Source: NIOZ-UU13 sp048635425
GTDB lineage: Bacteria > Planctomycetota > Phycisphaerae > Sedimentisphaerales > Anaerobacaceae
Direction: 5' to 3'
Assembly: GCA_048635425.1 (NCBI GenBank)
Contig: JAIVYN010000007.1
Coordinates: 1 to 34,857 of the forward strand
DNA: 34,857 nt
Shown: positions 1 through 7,906 of the stretch, piece after piece
How positions within the stretch are numbered: position 1 is the stretch's first letter
How the letters are laid out: the number at the start of each line of letters is the position of its first letter
Program-made: the position numbers and the translations under genes
Notes under the pieces: model-generated
The model's input: the letters and a program-made list of their open reading frames with translations, nothing else
The model's database searches: none
What the model was told of the DNA's origin: nothing

Positions 1-3000
1 CTTCCGATCTGGGTTCAGGCCTTGGAGCCGATACTGGTCGAAGGTAACGCTATTATGCTGCATCCGTTGGCCTGCAGGGGGTTCAATGCTGACTTCGACG
101 GCGACCAGATGGCGGTGCATTTGCCGTTAAGTGTCGAAGCCCAGGCTGAGACGCATATTTTAATGATGACGACCTCCAACATTTTTTCGCCGGCCAATGG
201 TTTGCCGATGGTCGGACCATCACAGGATATGGTGATGGGCAATTATTATTTGACCTATACAGAACCTCGTGAACCTGGCGAGAAAAAAGAGCTTAGGCTG
301 TTCCGAGACACTTACGAGGCTATTATGGCCCTGGAAATAGGCAAAATCGATTTGCACACAAGAATTATAGTCCGTCTTGGTGATATCAAGGTCATTGAGG
401 ATTCAGGGTCGAAGGATTCAACCGTTGTTGAAACAACTGCTGGAAGGTGCGTATTCAACGATATGCTACCGGCGGGAATGCCGTTTTACAATATGACGAT
501 GTCTCAAAAGATGTTGAGCCGGGTGATTAGTGACTGTTTCAAATTCTCAGGCTCGGCCGAGACGGTGGACCTGCTCGATAGAATAAAGAATCTGGGCTTC
601 AAATATGCTACTCTTGCCGGGTTGAGCTTTGGTATTATGGACCTCAAAATACCGCCAAAAAAGGCACAGATTATTAAACAGACTGAAAAGAAGGTCAGCA
701 AAATACATAAGAACTACGATGACAGAGTGTTGACAGAAGGGGAAAGGTATAATCAGGTTATCGATGCCTGGACCAATGCGAGAGTCGCTGTAACAAACGA
801 AATGATGAAAGGACTTAAAGAGGATACCACTGAGGACGGCTCGCCATACCTGAATCCGATATATCTCATGAGCGATTCCGGTGCAAGAGGAAGCGTCGAT
901 CAGATTCAGCAGCTTGCGGGAATGAGGGCGCTAATGGCAAAGCCCAGTGGTGAGATTATCGAGACGCCAATTAAGGCAAACTTCAGAGAGGGATTGACAG
1001 TGCTTGAGTACTTTAGCTCTACCCACGGGGCGCGTAAGGGGCTGGCAGATACGGCACTGAAGACAGCTAATTCCGGATATCTTACAAGAAAGCTTATCGA
1101 TGTCGCTCAAAATGTTATTGTTCTTGAAAGAGACTGCCAGACATTGCAGGGAATCACAAAAAGCATTGTCAGCAGAGGTGAGCAAGTCGATGTTCCACTT
1201 TCGCAGCTTATTATTGGAAGAACCGCAAGAGACAATATTCGCAACCCGATTACAGATGAAATGATTGTGCACGAGAATGAGGTCATAACAACTGAAGCGG
1301 CGGCAAAGATTGAAGCATTGGGGCTTGATGCTATCAGAATCAGAAGCTCTCTGACCTGTGACAGTCCGTTTGGAGTTTGTGCAAAGTGTTACGGATGGGA
1401 TATGAGTACCGGAAAGTTGGTTGAAGAAGGTTCGGCGGTTGGCATTATTGCCGCACAGTCCATCGGGGAACCAGGTACACAGTTGACGCTGCGGACGTTC
1501 CATACCGGCGGTGTCGCTGAAAGAGCTATTCTTGAGCGTGAACAGAAAGCGACACAAGAAGGGATAGTGCAGTATCGCGATATTAATGCGGTCACCATCA
1601 AGTCCGACGTTGGAGGAAAGGTAACAACTGTGGTAGTGGCACTGAAACGTAACGGTGAAATAGCTATTCTTGACGCAAAAGACAGGGAACTCGACAGGTT
1701 CAAGGTGCCTTATGGTGCCATTGTTTTGGTCAAGGACGGCCAGAAAGTCAAGACTGGGGACCTATTATTCAAATGGGACCCACATCGTACACCTATTTTA
1801 GCGGAGGTGCCCGGGCTTATACGGTTTGTTGATATTATTGAAGGCGAGACAATTGGAATTGAGGAAGAGCGAAAAGGGCAGGTTGGCAGACCCATCGTAA
1901 TCGAGCATAAAGGCGATAAGCATCCACAAATCATTATCGAAGACAAGGAAGGCAAGATACTCGACGTTCACTACCTGCCTGCAGGGGCCAGAATCGAGGT
2001 TGACGAGGGTCAGCGTGTTCAGGCAGGCCAATTGCTTGCTCATCAGCCCCGAGCTACCGGCGGCACTCAGGACATCACAGGAGGATTGCCCAGAGTTACC
2101 GAAGTATTTGAAGCGCGCAAACCGAAAGACCCTGCCGCAATGGCAGAGATTAGCGGCCGGGTCGAGCTGCGAAGCGATAAACGCAAGGGAAAAATGACGA
2201 TTACAATTCGCTCCGAGTCCGAACAAGGTAAGGTGATAATGGAAAAGGAACACCACGTCCCGCGGGACAGACACCTTAATGTTCACACCGGTGATTTGGC
2301 TGAAGCAGGTGATGCCCTGACGGACGGCCCACTTGTGCCGCACGATATTCTGCGAATTAAAGGCGAAGAGGCATTGCAGAGATATTTGACAACGGAGATT
2401 CAAAATGTCTATCGTTCACAAAATGTCAATATTAACGACAAACACATTGAAATTATCTGCGCTCAAATGATGCGAAAGATCGAAATTGAATCTGTGGGTG
2501 ACAGCGCATTTTTGCCTGGCGAGGTCGTTGATAAATTCGTATTCAAAAAAGAGAATGAGAAATTGACCAATAGCGTCAAGATTACCAATGTTGGAGATGC
2601 GACCGATTTAGAGGTTGATCAAATTGTCAACAAGAAGGAGCTGGCTGTTATTAACGAAAAGGTTGAATTGATTGGCGGTGCCGGGGCCTCTGGCAGAAAA
2701 CCAAAACCAGCAACCGCCAAGACACTGCTTTTGGGGATTACGAAGGCTTCACTGTGGTCGGAGAGCTTTATCGCGGCAGCCAGCTTCCAGGAAACAACTA
2801 AGGTCTTGACTGAAGCGTCTTTGGCAGGTAAGGTAGATGAACTTCACGGATTGAAGGAAAACGTGATACTCGGCCACCTGATACCGGCCGGGACGGCATT
2901 CAAGCCGTATCTTGAAATAAAGGTCAAGCACCTTGCGGAAGCTCCGCTGCCGAAGGAATTCAAAGAGGCCGGGGAAATCAAGGAGGCCAAAGAAGCCGAG

Positions 3001-3045
3001 GCCAAGGCCGAGGCCGCCGTCAGGGAAGCTTTGGGAATCAATTAG
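1..3045 (+). CDS. rpoC: RNA polymerase beta' subunit, 5'-truncated by the contig end
   Basis: Catalytic beta' subunit of RNA polymerase; the first ~430 residues (clamp and N-terminal zinc ribbon) lie outside the window. 1014 codons are visible. The active-site Mg motif NADFDGDQMAVH is at codons 29-40 (Asp 31, 33, 35). The bridge helix and trigger loop follow (about codons 285-365, including STHGARKGLADTALKTANSG). The second zinc site is complete: Cys379, Cys453, Cys460, Cys463, with the same spacing as E. coli C814/C888/C895/C898. The C-terminus ends in an Ala/Glu/Lys-rich tail after the conserved core. The reading frame is open from base 1, but the first codons read LPIW where the family has a conserved Gly before VQA, probably because bases 1-10 are adapter. 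rpsL follows 37 nt downstream, the usual rpoBC-rpsL order. Confidence 0.97.
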   Translation, partial: LPIWVQALEPILVEGNAIMLHPLACRGFNADFDGDQMAVHLPLSVEAQAETHILMMTTSNIFSPANGLPMVGPSQDMVMGNYYLTYTEPREPGEKKELRLFRDTYEAIMALEIGKIDLHTRIIVRLGDIKVIEDSGSKDSTVVETTAGRCVFNDMLPAGMPFYNMTMSQKMLSRVISDCFKFSGSAETVDLLDRIKNLGFKYATLAGLSFGIMDLKIPPKKAQIIKQTEKKVSKIHKNYDDRVLTEGERYNQVIDAWTNARVAVTNEMMKGLKEDTTEDGSPYLNPIYLMSDSGARGSVDQIQQLAGMRALMAKPSGEIIETPIKANFREGLTVLEYFSSTHGARKGLADTALKTANSGYLTRKLIDVAQNVIVLERDCQTLQGITKSIVSRGEQVDVPLSQLIIGRTARDNIRNPITDEMIVHENEVITTEAAAKIEALGLDAIRIRSSLTCDSPFGVCAKCYGWDMSTGKLVEEGSAVGIIAAQSIGEPGTQLTLRTFHTGGVAERAILEREQKATQEGIVQYRDINAVTIKSDVGGKVTTVVVALKRNGEIAILDAKDRELDRFKVPYGAIVLVKDGQKVKTGDLLFKWDPHRTPILAEVPGLIRFVDIIEGETIGIEEERKGQVGRPIVIEHKGDKHPQIIIEDKEGKILDVHYLPAGARIEVDEGQRVQAGQLLAHQPRATGGTQDITGGLPRVTEVFEARKPKDPAAMAEISGRVELRSDKRKGKMTITIRSESEQGKVIMEKEHHVPRDRHLNVHTGDLAEAGDALTDGPLVPHDILRIKGEEALQRYLTTEIQNVYRSQNVNINDKHIEIICAQMMRKIEIESVGDSAFLPGEVVDKFVFKKENEKLTNSVKITNVGDATDLEVDQIVNKKELAVINEKVELIGGAGASGRKPKPATAKTLLLGITKASLWSESFIAAASFQETTKVLTEASLAGKVDELHGLKENVILGHLIPAGTAFKPYLEIKVKHLAEAPLPKEFKEAGEIKEAKEAEAKAEAAVREALGIN

Positions 3046-3056
3046 TTATCGATAAT

Positions 3057-3080
3057 GAGATACGAAAGACGAGACAAGAA
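3057..3080 (+). repeat. ACGAGAT-type heptad repeat before rpsL
   Basis: Degenerate 7-nt units (ACGAAAG, ACGAGAC, AAGAATT) read straight into the rpsL ATG. No GGAGG-like Shine-Dalgarno is present. Confidence 0.6.
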
Positions 3081-3082
3081 TT

Positions 3083-3454
3083 ATGCCAACAATAAATCAG
3101 TTAGTTAGACGTCCTCGGGCGAAATCGAAGGGCCGCAAGCGAGTATCCGATATTAGCGGTTCGCCTCAGAAAAGAGGTGTGTGCCTGATAGTGAGGACTC
3201 AGACTCCTAAGAAGCCGAACTCGGCTTTGCGGAAAATCGCCCGTGTCCGGCTGACCAACGGGAAGGAAGTTACAGCTTACATACCGGGCATCGACCACAA
3301 TCTTCAGGAGCACAGCACGGTTACGATTCGCGGAGGGCGGGTCAGAGACCTGCCGGGAGTGCGGTATCATATCGTCCGTGGCGTCCTTGACTGTGCCGGC
3401 GTGGCTAATCGAAAACAAGGCAGAAGTAAATATGGTGCAAAAAAGGCAAAATAG
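3083..3454 (+). CDS. rpsL: 30S ribosomal protein S12
   Basis: Decoding-centre protein of the small subunit, 123 aa (E. coli 124). The family signatures TPKKPNSALRK (residues 42-51), HNLQEHS and RGGRVRDLPGVRY are present. Lys43, the classic streptomycin-contact residue, is kept. Residue 88 is Arg (AGA, bases 3344-3346) where E. coli and M. tuberculosis have Lys. Asp89, the usual methylthiolation site, and Pro91 are kept. The start ATG sits directly after heptad repeats. It lies 37 nt downstream of rpoC and is separated from rpsG by a 243-nt spacer that contains a large inverted repeat. Confidence 0.97.
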   Translation: MPTINQLVRRPRAKSKGRKRVSDISGSPQKRGVCLIVRTQTPKKPNSALRKIARVRLTNGKEVTAYIPGIDHNLQEHSTVTIRGGRVRDLPGVRYHIVRGVLDCAGVANRKQGRSKYGAKKAK

Positions 3455-3470
3455 TTAAAAGAGTAAATCT

Positions 3471-3677
3471 TAAATCCTAATCTCTAAACACTAAACAAAT
3501 TCAAATTACCAAAATGACACTTTTGTGTCACCCTGAGCGCAGCGAAGGGTCTGGTTTACACGATAATGATGAGATTCTTCGCTTCGCTCAGAATGACAGC
3601 AATGCTGTCAGTTTTGAAAATTTGAACATTTGAATTTCGTATTTGTTTAGTATTTCGGATTTAGATATTAGGATTTA
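3471..3677 (+). repeat. Large imperfect inverted repeat (MITE-like) between rpsL and rpsG
   Basis: Outer arms taaatcctaa (3471-3480) and ttaggattta (3668-3677) are exact reverse complements. A second exact pair is ctaaacaaat (3491-3500) and atttgtttag (3641-3650). The centre holds an inverted pair, roughly tgtcaccctgagcgcagcga (3527-3546) against tcgcttcgctcagaatgaca (3579-3598). There is no ORF. The nested arms around a GC-richer core, in an operon with otherwise short spacers, suggest a non-autonomous palindromic element; the family assignment is inference. The right end runs directly into the heptad repeat before rpsG. Confidence 0.65.
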
Positions 3678-3692
3678 TACGAGGTACGAGGA
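3677..3692 (+). repeat. ACGAGAT-type heptad repeat before rpsG
   Basis: Two units, ACGAGGT and ACGAGGA, end 5 nt before the rpsG ATG. The GAGG inside them could also pair with the anti-Shine-Dalgarno. Confidence 0.6.
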
Positions 3693-3697
3693 AAGTA

Positions 3698-4171
3698 ATG
3701 GCTAAAAAGTTTACCGCTTCAAGTCAACAATTAAAGCCGGACGCGAAATATAACAGCAAGCTGGTCTCCAAGTTTGTGAACTGTTTGATGTGGGGCGGCA
3801 AGAAAAGCACTGCCCAGCAAGTCTTTTATGATGCTATGGACATCATTGGCAAAAATGTCAAGGACGCTGAGGCCCTCGAGGTATTCGAGAAGGCGATAAA
3901 CAACGTAAAGCCGTTGATTGAGGTTCGCAGCAAGCGTATCGGCGGAGCCAGTTATCAGGTTCCGATGCAGGTAAGTGCCAGGCGTCAGCAGTCGCTTGCT
4001 TTCAGATGGATCTTGGCCTCAGCCCGGGGCAAAAAGGGCAAACCTATGTGCGAGCGTCTGGCTTCTGAATTGATGGATGCTTATAACGAACACGGTAGTG
4101 CAATGACCACCCGGGAGAATATCCACCGAATGGCAGAGGCCAATAAGGCCTTTGCCCACTTTGCCTGGTAA
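3698..4171 (+). CDS. rpsG: 30S ribosomal protein S7
   Basis: Head-organising primary 16S rRNA-binding protein, 157 aa, full length for the bacterial family. Conserved segments: VSKFVNCLMWGGKKSTAQ near the N-terminus, GGASYQVPMQV, RRQQSLAFRWILASAR and the C-terminal TTRENIHRMAEANKAFAHFAW region. The start follows two heptad repeats. It is transcribed with rpsL unless the intervening inverted repeat interferes, and a strong intrinsic terminator lies 15 nt after the stop. Confidence 0.97.
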   Translation: MAKKFTASSQQLKPDAKYNSKLVSKFVNCLMWGGKKSTAQQVFYDAMDIIGKNVKDAEALEVFEKAINNVKPLIEVRSKRIGGASYQVPMQVSARRQQSLAFRWILASARGKKGKPMCERLASELMDAYNEHGSAMTTRENIHRMAEANKAFAHFAW

Positions 4172-4185
4172 GATCTGTCGTTTAT

Positions 4186-4229
4186 AACTGCCACGGTGTG
4201 TTTATGAAAATAACCGTGGCAGTTTTTTT
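4186..4229 (+). terminator. Rho-independent terminator after rpsG
   Basis: A perfect 12-bp stem, aactgccacggt (4186-4197) with accgtggcagtt (4213-4224), has a 15-nt loop and a run of seven T (4223-4229). It separates rpoC-rpsL-rpsG from fusA. Confidence 0.9.
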
Positions 4230-4257
4230 ATATCGAATTGCGGCGAGCATATTTCTG

Positions 4258-4311
4258 TGTAGGGGCGGGCTTATTTGCCTGCCCAGGGCAACCAAATCGG
4301 GTTGCACCTAA
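4258..4311 (+). repeat. Nested palindromic repeat upstream of fusA
   Basis: Nested inverted pairs: gggcgggc with gcctgccc, then gggcaacc with ggttgcac, enclosed by taggggc and gcaccta. It has the look of a dispersed intergenic palindrome and lies just after the rpsG terminator. Copy number cannot be judged from one window. Confidence 0.5.
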
Positions 4312-4330
4312 ACGAGAGACGAGATACGAA
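4311..4330 (+). repeat. ACGAGAT-type heptad repeat before fusA
   Basis: Three consecutive 7-nt units (ACGAGAG, ACGAGAT, ACGAATA) lead directly into the fusA ATG at 4333. Confidence 0.65.
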
Positions 4331-4332
4331 TA

Positions 4333-6408
4333 ATGTCGGGTGCATTGGAAAAATTACGCAATATCGGGATTATGGCTCATATCGACGCCGGCAAAACGAC
4401 GGTGACAGAGCGAATTCTTTTCTATACGGGCAAAACTTACAAAATGGGAGAGGTCCACGACGGTACGGCTGTTATGGACTTTATGGAAGAGGAGCAAAAA
4501 AGAGGCATTACAATCACTTCAGCCGCGACAAAATGTCCCTGGAAGGATTTTGAAATCAATCTTATCGATACCCCGGGCCATATTGACTTTACTGCTGAGG
4601 TCGAAAGGTCGTTGCGGGTTCTCGACGGTGCTGTAGCGGTTTTTGACGGCAGCGAAGGTGTACAGGCCCAGAGCGAAACCGTCTGGAGACAGGGACAAAA
4701 ATACGAACTGCCCTGTCTTTGCTTTGTGAATAAGATGGACAAAGTCGGCGCCGATTTTGAGATGACCATTGACAGTATTCGCGATAAGCTTCTTGCCAAT
4801 CCGATTTTAATGCAGATTCCCATTGGTGCCGAGGACTCTTTCGCCGGAGTGATAGACCTGATAAAGATGCAGGCGGTTTTCTATAAGGCTGAAAAGATGG
4901 GAGCGACTTTTGAGGAAACTGAAATTCCCTCGGAGTTGAAACACACTGCTCAGCAGCAAAGACACCAGATGATTGAGCTTGCAGCCGAATACGATAACGA
5001 GCTGATGGATATCTATGTTCACGATAGGCCGGCCGATATTAAAATAATTACCAGAGCAATCAGAACAGGAACCCTGAGCAACAAGCTTCATCCGGTATTT
5101 GTTGGCTCTGCCTTGAAGTATATTGGTGTGCAGAGGCTGCTTGACGGCGTCTTAGCGTATCTGCCTTCTCCACTGGACAAACCTGTCCTGACCGGCCACA
5201 AACCGTCCGATAAAAATAAGAAAATATCCATCAAGTGCGATCCAAATGGCAGTATGGTGGCGCTGGTGTACAAAATTACCAGCGATATGCACGGCGATTT
5301 GAATTTCCTGAGGATATATCAAGGCAAATTGAAGTCCGGCAGGAGGGTCTTGAATACAAATCGCAATCGTCGTGAGAATGTTACGAGAATATTTGAGATG
5401 CACGCCAACGAGCGAAAGATTTTGGACTCAGCCAGTGCCGGCGATATTGTCGCAGTTATAGGACTAAAACAAACGCTTACGGGTGATACGATTTGTGACC
5501 CCAAAAGACCCGTTTGCCTGCCAAGCATTTCATTTCCCCAAACGGTTATTAATATGTCGATAGAGCCCAAAACTGCGGCAGAAAAGGCAAAATTAGCCGA
5601 TGCCCTGTTCAGCTTAAAGCGCGAGGATCCGACTTTCGAATGTAAAACGGACAGCGAAACGGGCCAGACAATCATAAGCGGAATGGGCGAATTGCACTTA
5701 GAGATACTCCAACACAAACTGGTAAGAGACAAAGGAGTCAACGTCAGGATCGGCAAACCCCGAGTGGCCTACAAGGAAGCTATCACCAAATCAGTTCAGG
5801 CCGAGGGCAAATTTATACGCCAGACAGGTGGACACGGACAATATGGACATGTTGTTTTACAGGTTGAGCCACTTTTAACTGAGGACGGCCATTGGAGCCG
5901 TGATATTGAGTTCTACAACGAGGCCCCCGGCGATGCCGTGCCGAGAGAGTACATCCCTAATGTTGAAAATGGCAGCAAAGATGCTTTAGGCAGCGGAGTA
6001 TTATCGGGCTATCCTATTGTGGGAATTAAAGTTAAGTTAATCGATGGTTCGTTCCATTCTGTGGATTCTTCGGGTCTTGCTTTTGAGCAGGCCGCTGCAA
6101 TTGCGGTTGAAAAGGCAGTAAAAAAGGCAGAACCGGTATTACTTGAGCCGGTGATGAGGCTTCAGGTAGTAGTGCCGCAGATTAATTTTGGGGCTGTGCA
6201 GGGTAATTTGCTTGCAAAAAGGGGGCTAATCACTGATTGTCATGTACATGGAAATATGCAGGTAATTGATGCTAAGGCACCGCTGGTGGAATTATTTGGA
6301 TATTCCAGCGAAATAAGAAGTGTAACAGCCGGCAGGGGAACATTTACTATGGAGCCGTTGAGCTATGAAAAGGTTCCGGAACAGATTGCCAAGCAAATTA
6401 TTTTTTAA
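4333..6408 (+). CDS. fusA: Elongation factor G (translocase GTPase)
   Basis: GTPase that drives tRNA-mRNA translocation on the ribosome, 691 aa (E. coli 704). G motifs: G1 AHIDAGKTT (about 16-24), switch I RGITITSAAT, G3 DTPGHIDF, G4 NKMD, G5 GSALK. Domain II, domain III (GMGELHLEI), domain IV and domain V (FGYSSEIRSVTAGRGTFTMEP) follow in order. Domain IV reads GGHGQYGHV with His501 where most EF-Gs have Arg. Planctomycetota can carry paired paralogues (spdEFG1/spdEFG2), so the subfamily needs a tree. No tuf follows, unlike the standard str operon. The start is chosen at the ATG after the heptad repeats. Confidence 0.93.
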   Translation: MSGALEKLRNIGIMAHIDAGKTTVTERILFYTGKTYKMGEVHDGTAVMDFMEEEQKRGITITSAATKCPWKDFEINLIDTPGHIDFTAEVERSLRVLDGAVAVFDGSEGVQAQSETVWRQGQKYELPCLCFVNKMDKVGADFEMTIDSIRDKLLANPILMQIPIGAEDSFAGVIDLIKMQAVFYKAEKMGATFEETEIPSELKHTAQQQRHQMIELAAEYDNELMDIYVHDRPADIKIITRAIRTGTLSNKLHPVFVGSALKYIGVQRLLDGVLAYLPSPLDKPVLTGHKPSDKNKKISIKCDPNGSMVALVYKITSDMHGDLNFLRIYQGKLKSGRRVLNTNRNRRENVTRIFEMHANERKILDSASAGDIVAVIGLKQTLTGDTICDPKRPVCLPSISFPQTVINMSIEPKTAAEKAKLADALFSLKREDPTFECKTDSETGQTIISGMGELHLEILQHKLVRDKGVNVRIGKPRVAYKEAITKSVQAEGKFIRQTGGHGQYGHVVLQVEPLLTEDGHWSRDIEFYNEAPGDAVPREYIPNVENGSKDALGSGVLSGYPIVGIKVKLIDGSFHSVDSSGLAFEQAAAIAVEKAVKKAEPVLLEPVMRLQVVVPQINFGAVQGNLLAKRGLITDCHVHGNMQVIDAKAPLVELFGYSSEIRSVTAGRGTFTMEPLSYEKVPEQIAKQIIF

Positions 6409-6457
6409 AAAAATGTAAATTATTTAAATTTTATCAAGAATTTTTATCGACATTTTA

Positions 6458-6486
6458 TTGACAGCGATTGATTTATGTGATAACCT
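6458..6486 (+). promoter_or_regulatory. Candidate sigma70-type promoter for the S10 cluster
   Basis: TTGACA (6458-6463), 17-nt spacer, TAACCT (6481-6486). The -35 is perfect and the -10 matches TATAAT at only three positions. It sits between fusA and the long ribosomal run. Confidence 0.4.
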
Positions 6487-6685
6487 CACGAGTTTTCAGC
6501 CGTGGCGAGCATGGTCAAGGATGGCTTTGCGAAAGTTTTAGTTGGGCTGTGGCATACCTGTGATTTTATGGTCAGGGATGGTTTATTAACTCTTTTTAGA
6601 CTTAGGGGTGTCCCAAGAGCCGGCGCGTGGCTTTGGATGGGCTGTAGCTGGCCCGAACCCGAATCCTTAAGGAAGGCTAATTTGA

Positions 6686-6743
6686 TAATTGATTATTGAA
6701 GGACGAAATCGCAAAAAACAACTCAGCGAACAATAATCAATTA
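6686..6743 (+). repeat. 13-bp perfect inverted repeat in the rpsJ leader
   Basis: taattgattattg (6686-6698) and caataatcaatta (6731-6743) are exact reverse complements with a 32-nt loop. There is no T-run after it, so it is not a simple terminator. Confidence 0.55.
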
Positions 6744-6881
6744 AAGGGCCTTTCCTGCCAGAAATCAAATAAGATAGTTTCGGCTTATAGCAGAAAAAGT
6801 ATAGGCTAAAAGCGGATTTTTGCTTTTCGCTGTATAAGTTGATATACTTCAAGGCTTTATAGGCTTGATTAGAGGAAAGTT

Positions 6882-7196
6882 ATGGCTGCTGAAACTGAAA
6901 GAATAAGAATTAAGATGGAGTCCTACGACCACAGAGCTCTTGATGCATCCGCCAAGGAAATAGTGGAGCACGCTCGTAAGACCAATGCCCGTGTCAGTGG
7001 TCCGGTGCCTCTGCCCACGCGTGTTGAAAGATATACAGTTTTGCGCAGTCCGCACATCGACAAGAAATCGCGTGAGCAGTTTGAATTGAGGACTCATAAA
7101 CGTCTGATTGATATTCATGAGGCGAACGCCCGGACGGTTGAAGTGTTGAACCGTTTAGTCGTACCGGCGGGAGTTTTTGTGAGGATAAAAGCCTGA
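6882..7196 (+). CDS. rpsJ: 30S ribosomal protein S10
   Basis: Head protein of the small subunit, 104 aa (E. coli 103). Conserved RIRIKMESYDHRALD at the N-terminus, GPVPLPTR, the SPHIDKKSREQFELRTHKRL block and VPAGVFVRI. The ATG is preceded by agagga at good spacing, one of few clear Shine-Dalgarno sites in the cluster. First gene of the S10-spc-alpha run; rplC starts 37 nt after its stop. Confidence 0.97.
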   Translation: MAAETERIRIKMESYDHRALDASAKEIVEHARKTNARVSGPVPLPTRVERYTVLRSPHIDKKSREQFELRTHKRLIDIHEANARTVEVLNRLVVPAGVFVRIKA

Positions 7197-7210
7197 TTTG
7201 CCAAGCGAAT

Positions 7211-7233
7211 CACGAGGTACGAAATACGAGATA
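7211..7233 (+). repeat. ACGAGAT-type heptad repeat before rplC
   Basis: Three exact 7-nt steps, ACGAGGT, ACGAAAT, ACGAGAT, end one base before the rplC ATG. This is the cleanest tandem array in the window. Confidence 0.7.
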
Positions 7234-7881
7234 ATGGCAATGCTATTGGGAAAAAAAGTTGGGATGACCCAGATCTATGATGATTTGGGCAAATTAGTGC
7301 CGGTTACGGTCATACAGGCCGGTCCGTGCGTCGTTATGCAGGTAAAAACAACTGAGACCGACGGCTATAACGCGGTCCAGCTTGGTTTTGATGAGATAAA
7401 GCCGGTGCGGAGGAAGAATCCGCAAATCGGGCATGCTCAGAAATCCAACACAACCCCGAAGAAATTTATCAGGGAGATGCGATTAGCCGACGACGCCGAA
7501 CAGCCATACGAAGTTGGAAATTCTGTGACGGTTTCGGTCTTTGCGGAAGACAAATTTGTTGATGTTGTGGGGACGAGCAAGGGCAAAGGCTTTGCCGGCG
7601 TTATGAAGCGGCACGGTTTTGGCGGTTTCCCCGCCTCGCACGGCACGGAACGAAAACACAGGGCACCCGGCTCGATATCGAGTTTCGCCAGTGACGCCGG
7701 ACATGGTGCAGGCCCTAAAAGGGGCAAGAAAATGGCAGGGCATTTGGGCAACTGTCGGGTTACTACGAAAAACCATAAGCTGGTAGAAATAGACGAAGAG
7801 AAGAACTTATTGGTCGTTAAGGGTTCTGTGCCCGGCCCAGCCAGCGGTTATTGTATTGTTCGTAGTGCCAAAAAAGCGTAA
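7234..7881 (+). CDS. rplC: 50S ribosomal protein L3
   Basis: Early-assembly 23S-binding protein with a loop reaching the peptidyl-transferase centre, 215 aa (E. coli 209). Signatures: LLGKKVGMTQIYDD at the start, VTVIQAGPC, the loop SKGKGFAGVMKRHGFGGFPASHGTERKHRAPGS and KRGKKMAGHLGN. The frame is open back to a TTG at 7198, but that extension would translate the heptad repeats. ATG 7234 gives the family N-terminus; ATG 7240 is a possible alternative. rplD starts 25 nt after the stop. Confidence 0.95.
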   Translation: MAMLLGKKVGMTQIYDDLGKLVPVTVIQAGPCVVMQVKTTETDGYNAVQLGFDEIKPVRRKNPQIGHAQKSNTTPKKFIREMRLADDAEQPYEVGNSVTVSVFAEDKFVDVVGTSKGKGFAGVMKRHGFGGFPASHGTERKHRAPGSISSFASDAGHGAGPKRGKKMAGHLGNCRVTTKNHKLVEIDEEKNLLVVKGSVPGPASGYCIVRSAKKA

Positions 7882-7906
7882 GTAATGAAAGAACGAAACC
7901 TGGAAA

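Larger units (their letters stand above)
6409..6881 (+). other. Spacer/leader between fusA and rpsJ
   Basis: 473 nt without a convincing gene; a 65-codon reading frame at 6502-6699 has no recognisable features. It holds a promoter-like site near 6458-6486, the short hairpin gggc...gccc near 6640-6655 and a perfect 13-bp inverted repeat at 6686-6743. If transcription starts near 6493, the mRNA has a leader of ~390 nt, long enough for a structured control element such as the L4-bound S10 leader of E. coli. No resemblance to that leader was recognised. Confidence 0.5.

Noticed and set aside
3471..3677. CRISPR array or riboswitch between rpsL and rpsG
   Set aside because: No regularly spaced direct repeats and no known aptamer core; inverted arms fit a palindromic element better.
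6502..6699. 65-codon frame between fusA and rpsJ
   Set aside because: No recognisable domain, no ribosome-binding site, and overlaps the hairpin-rich leader.
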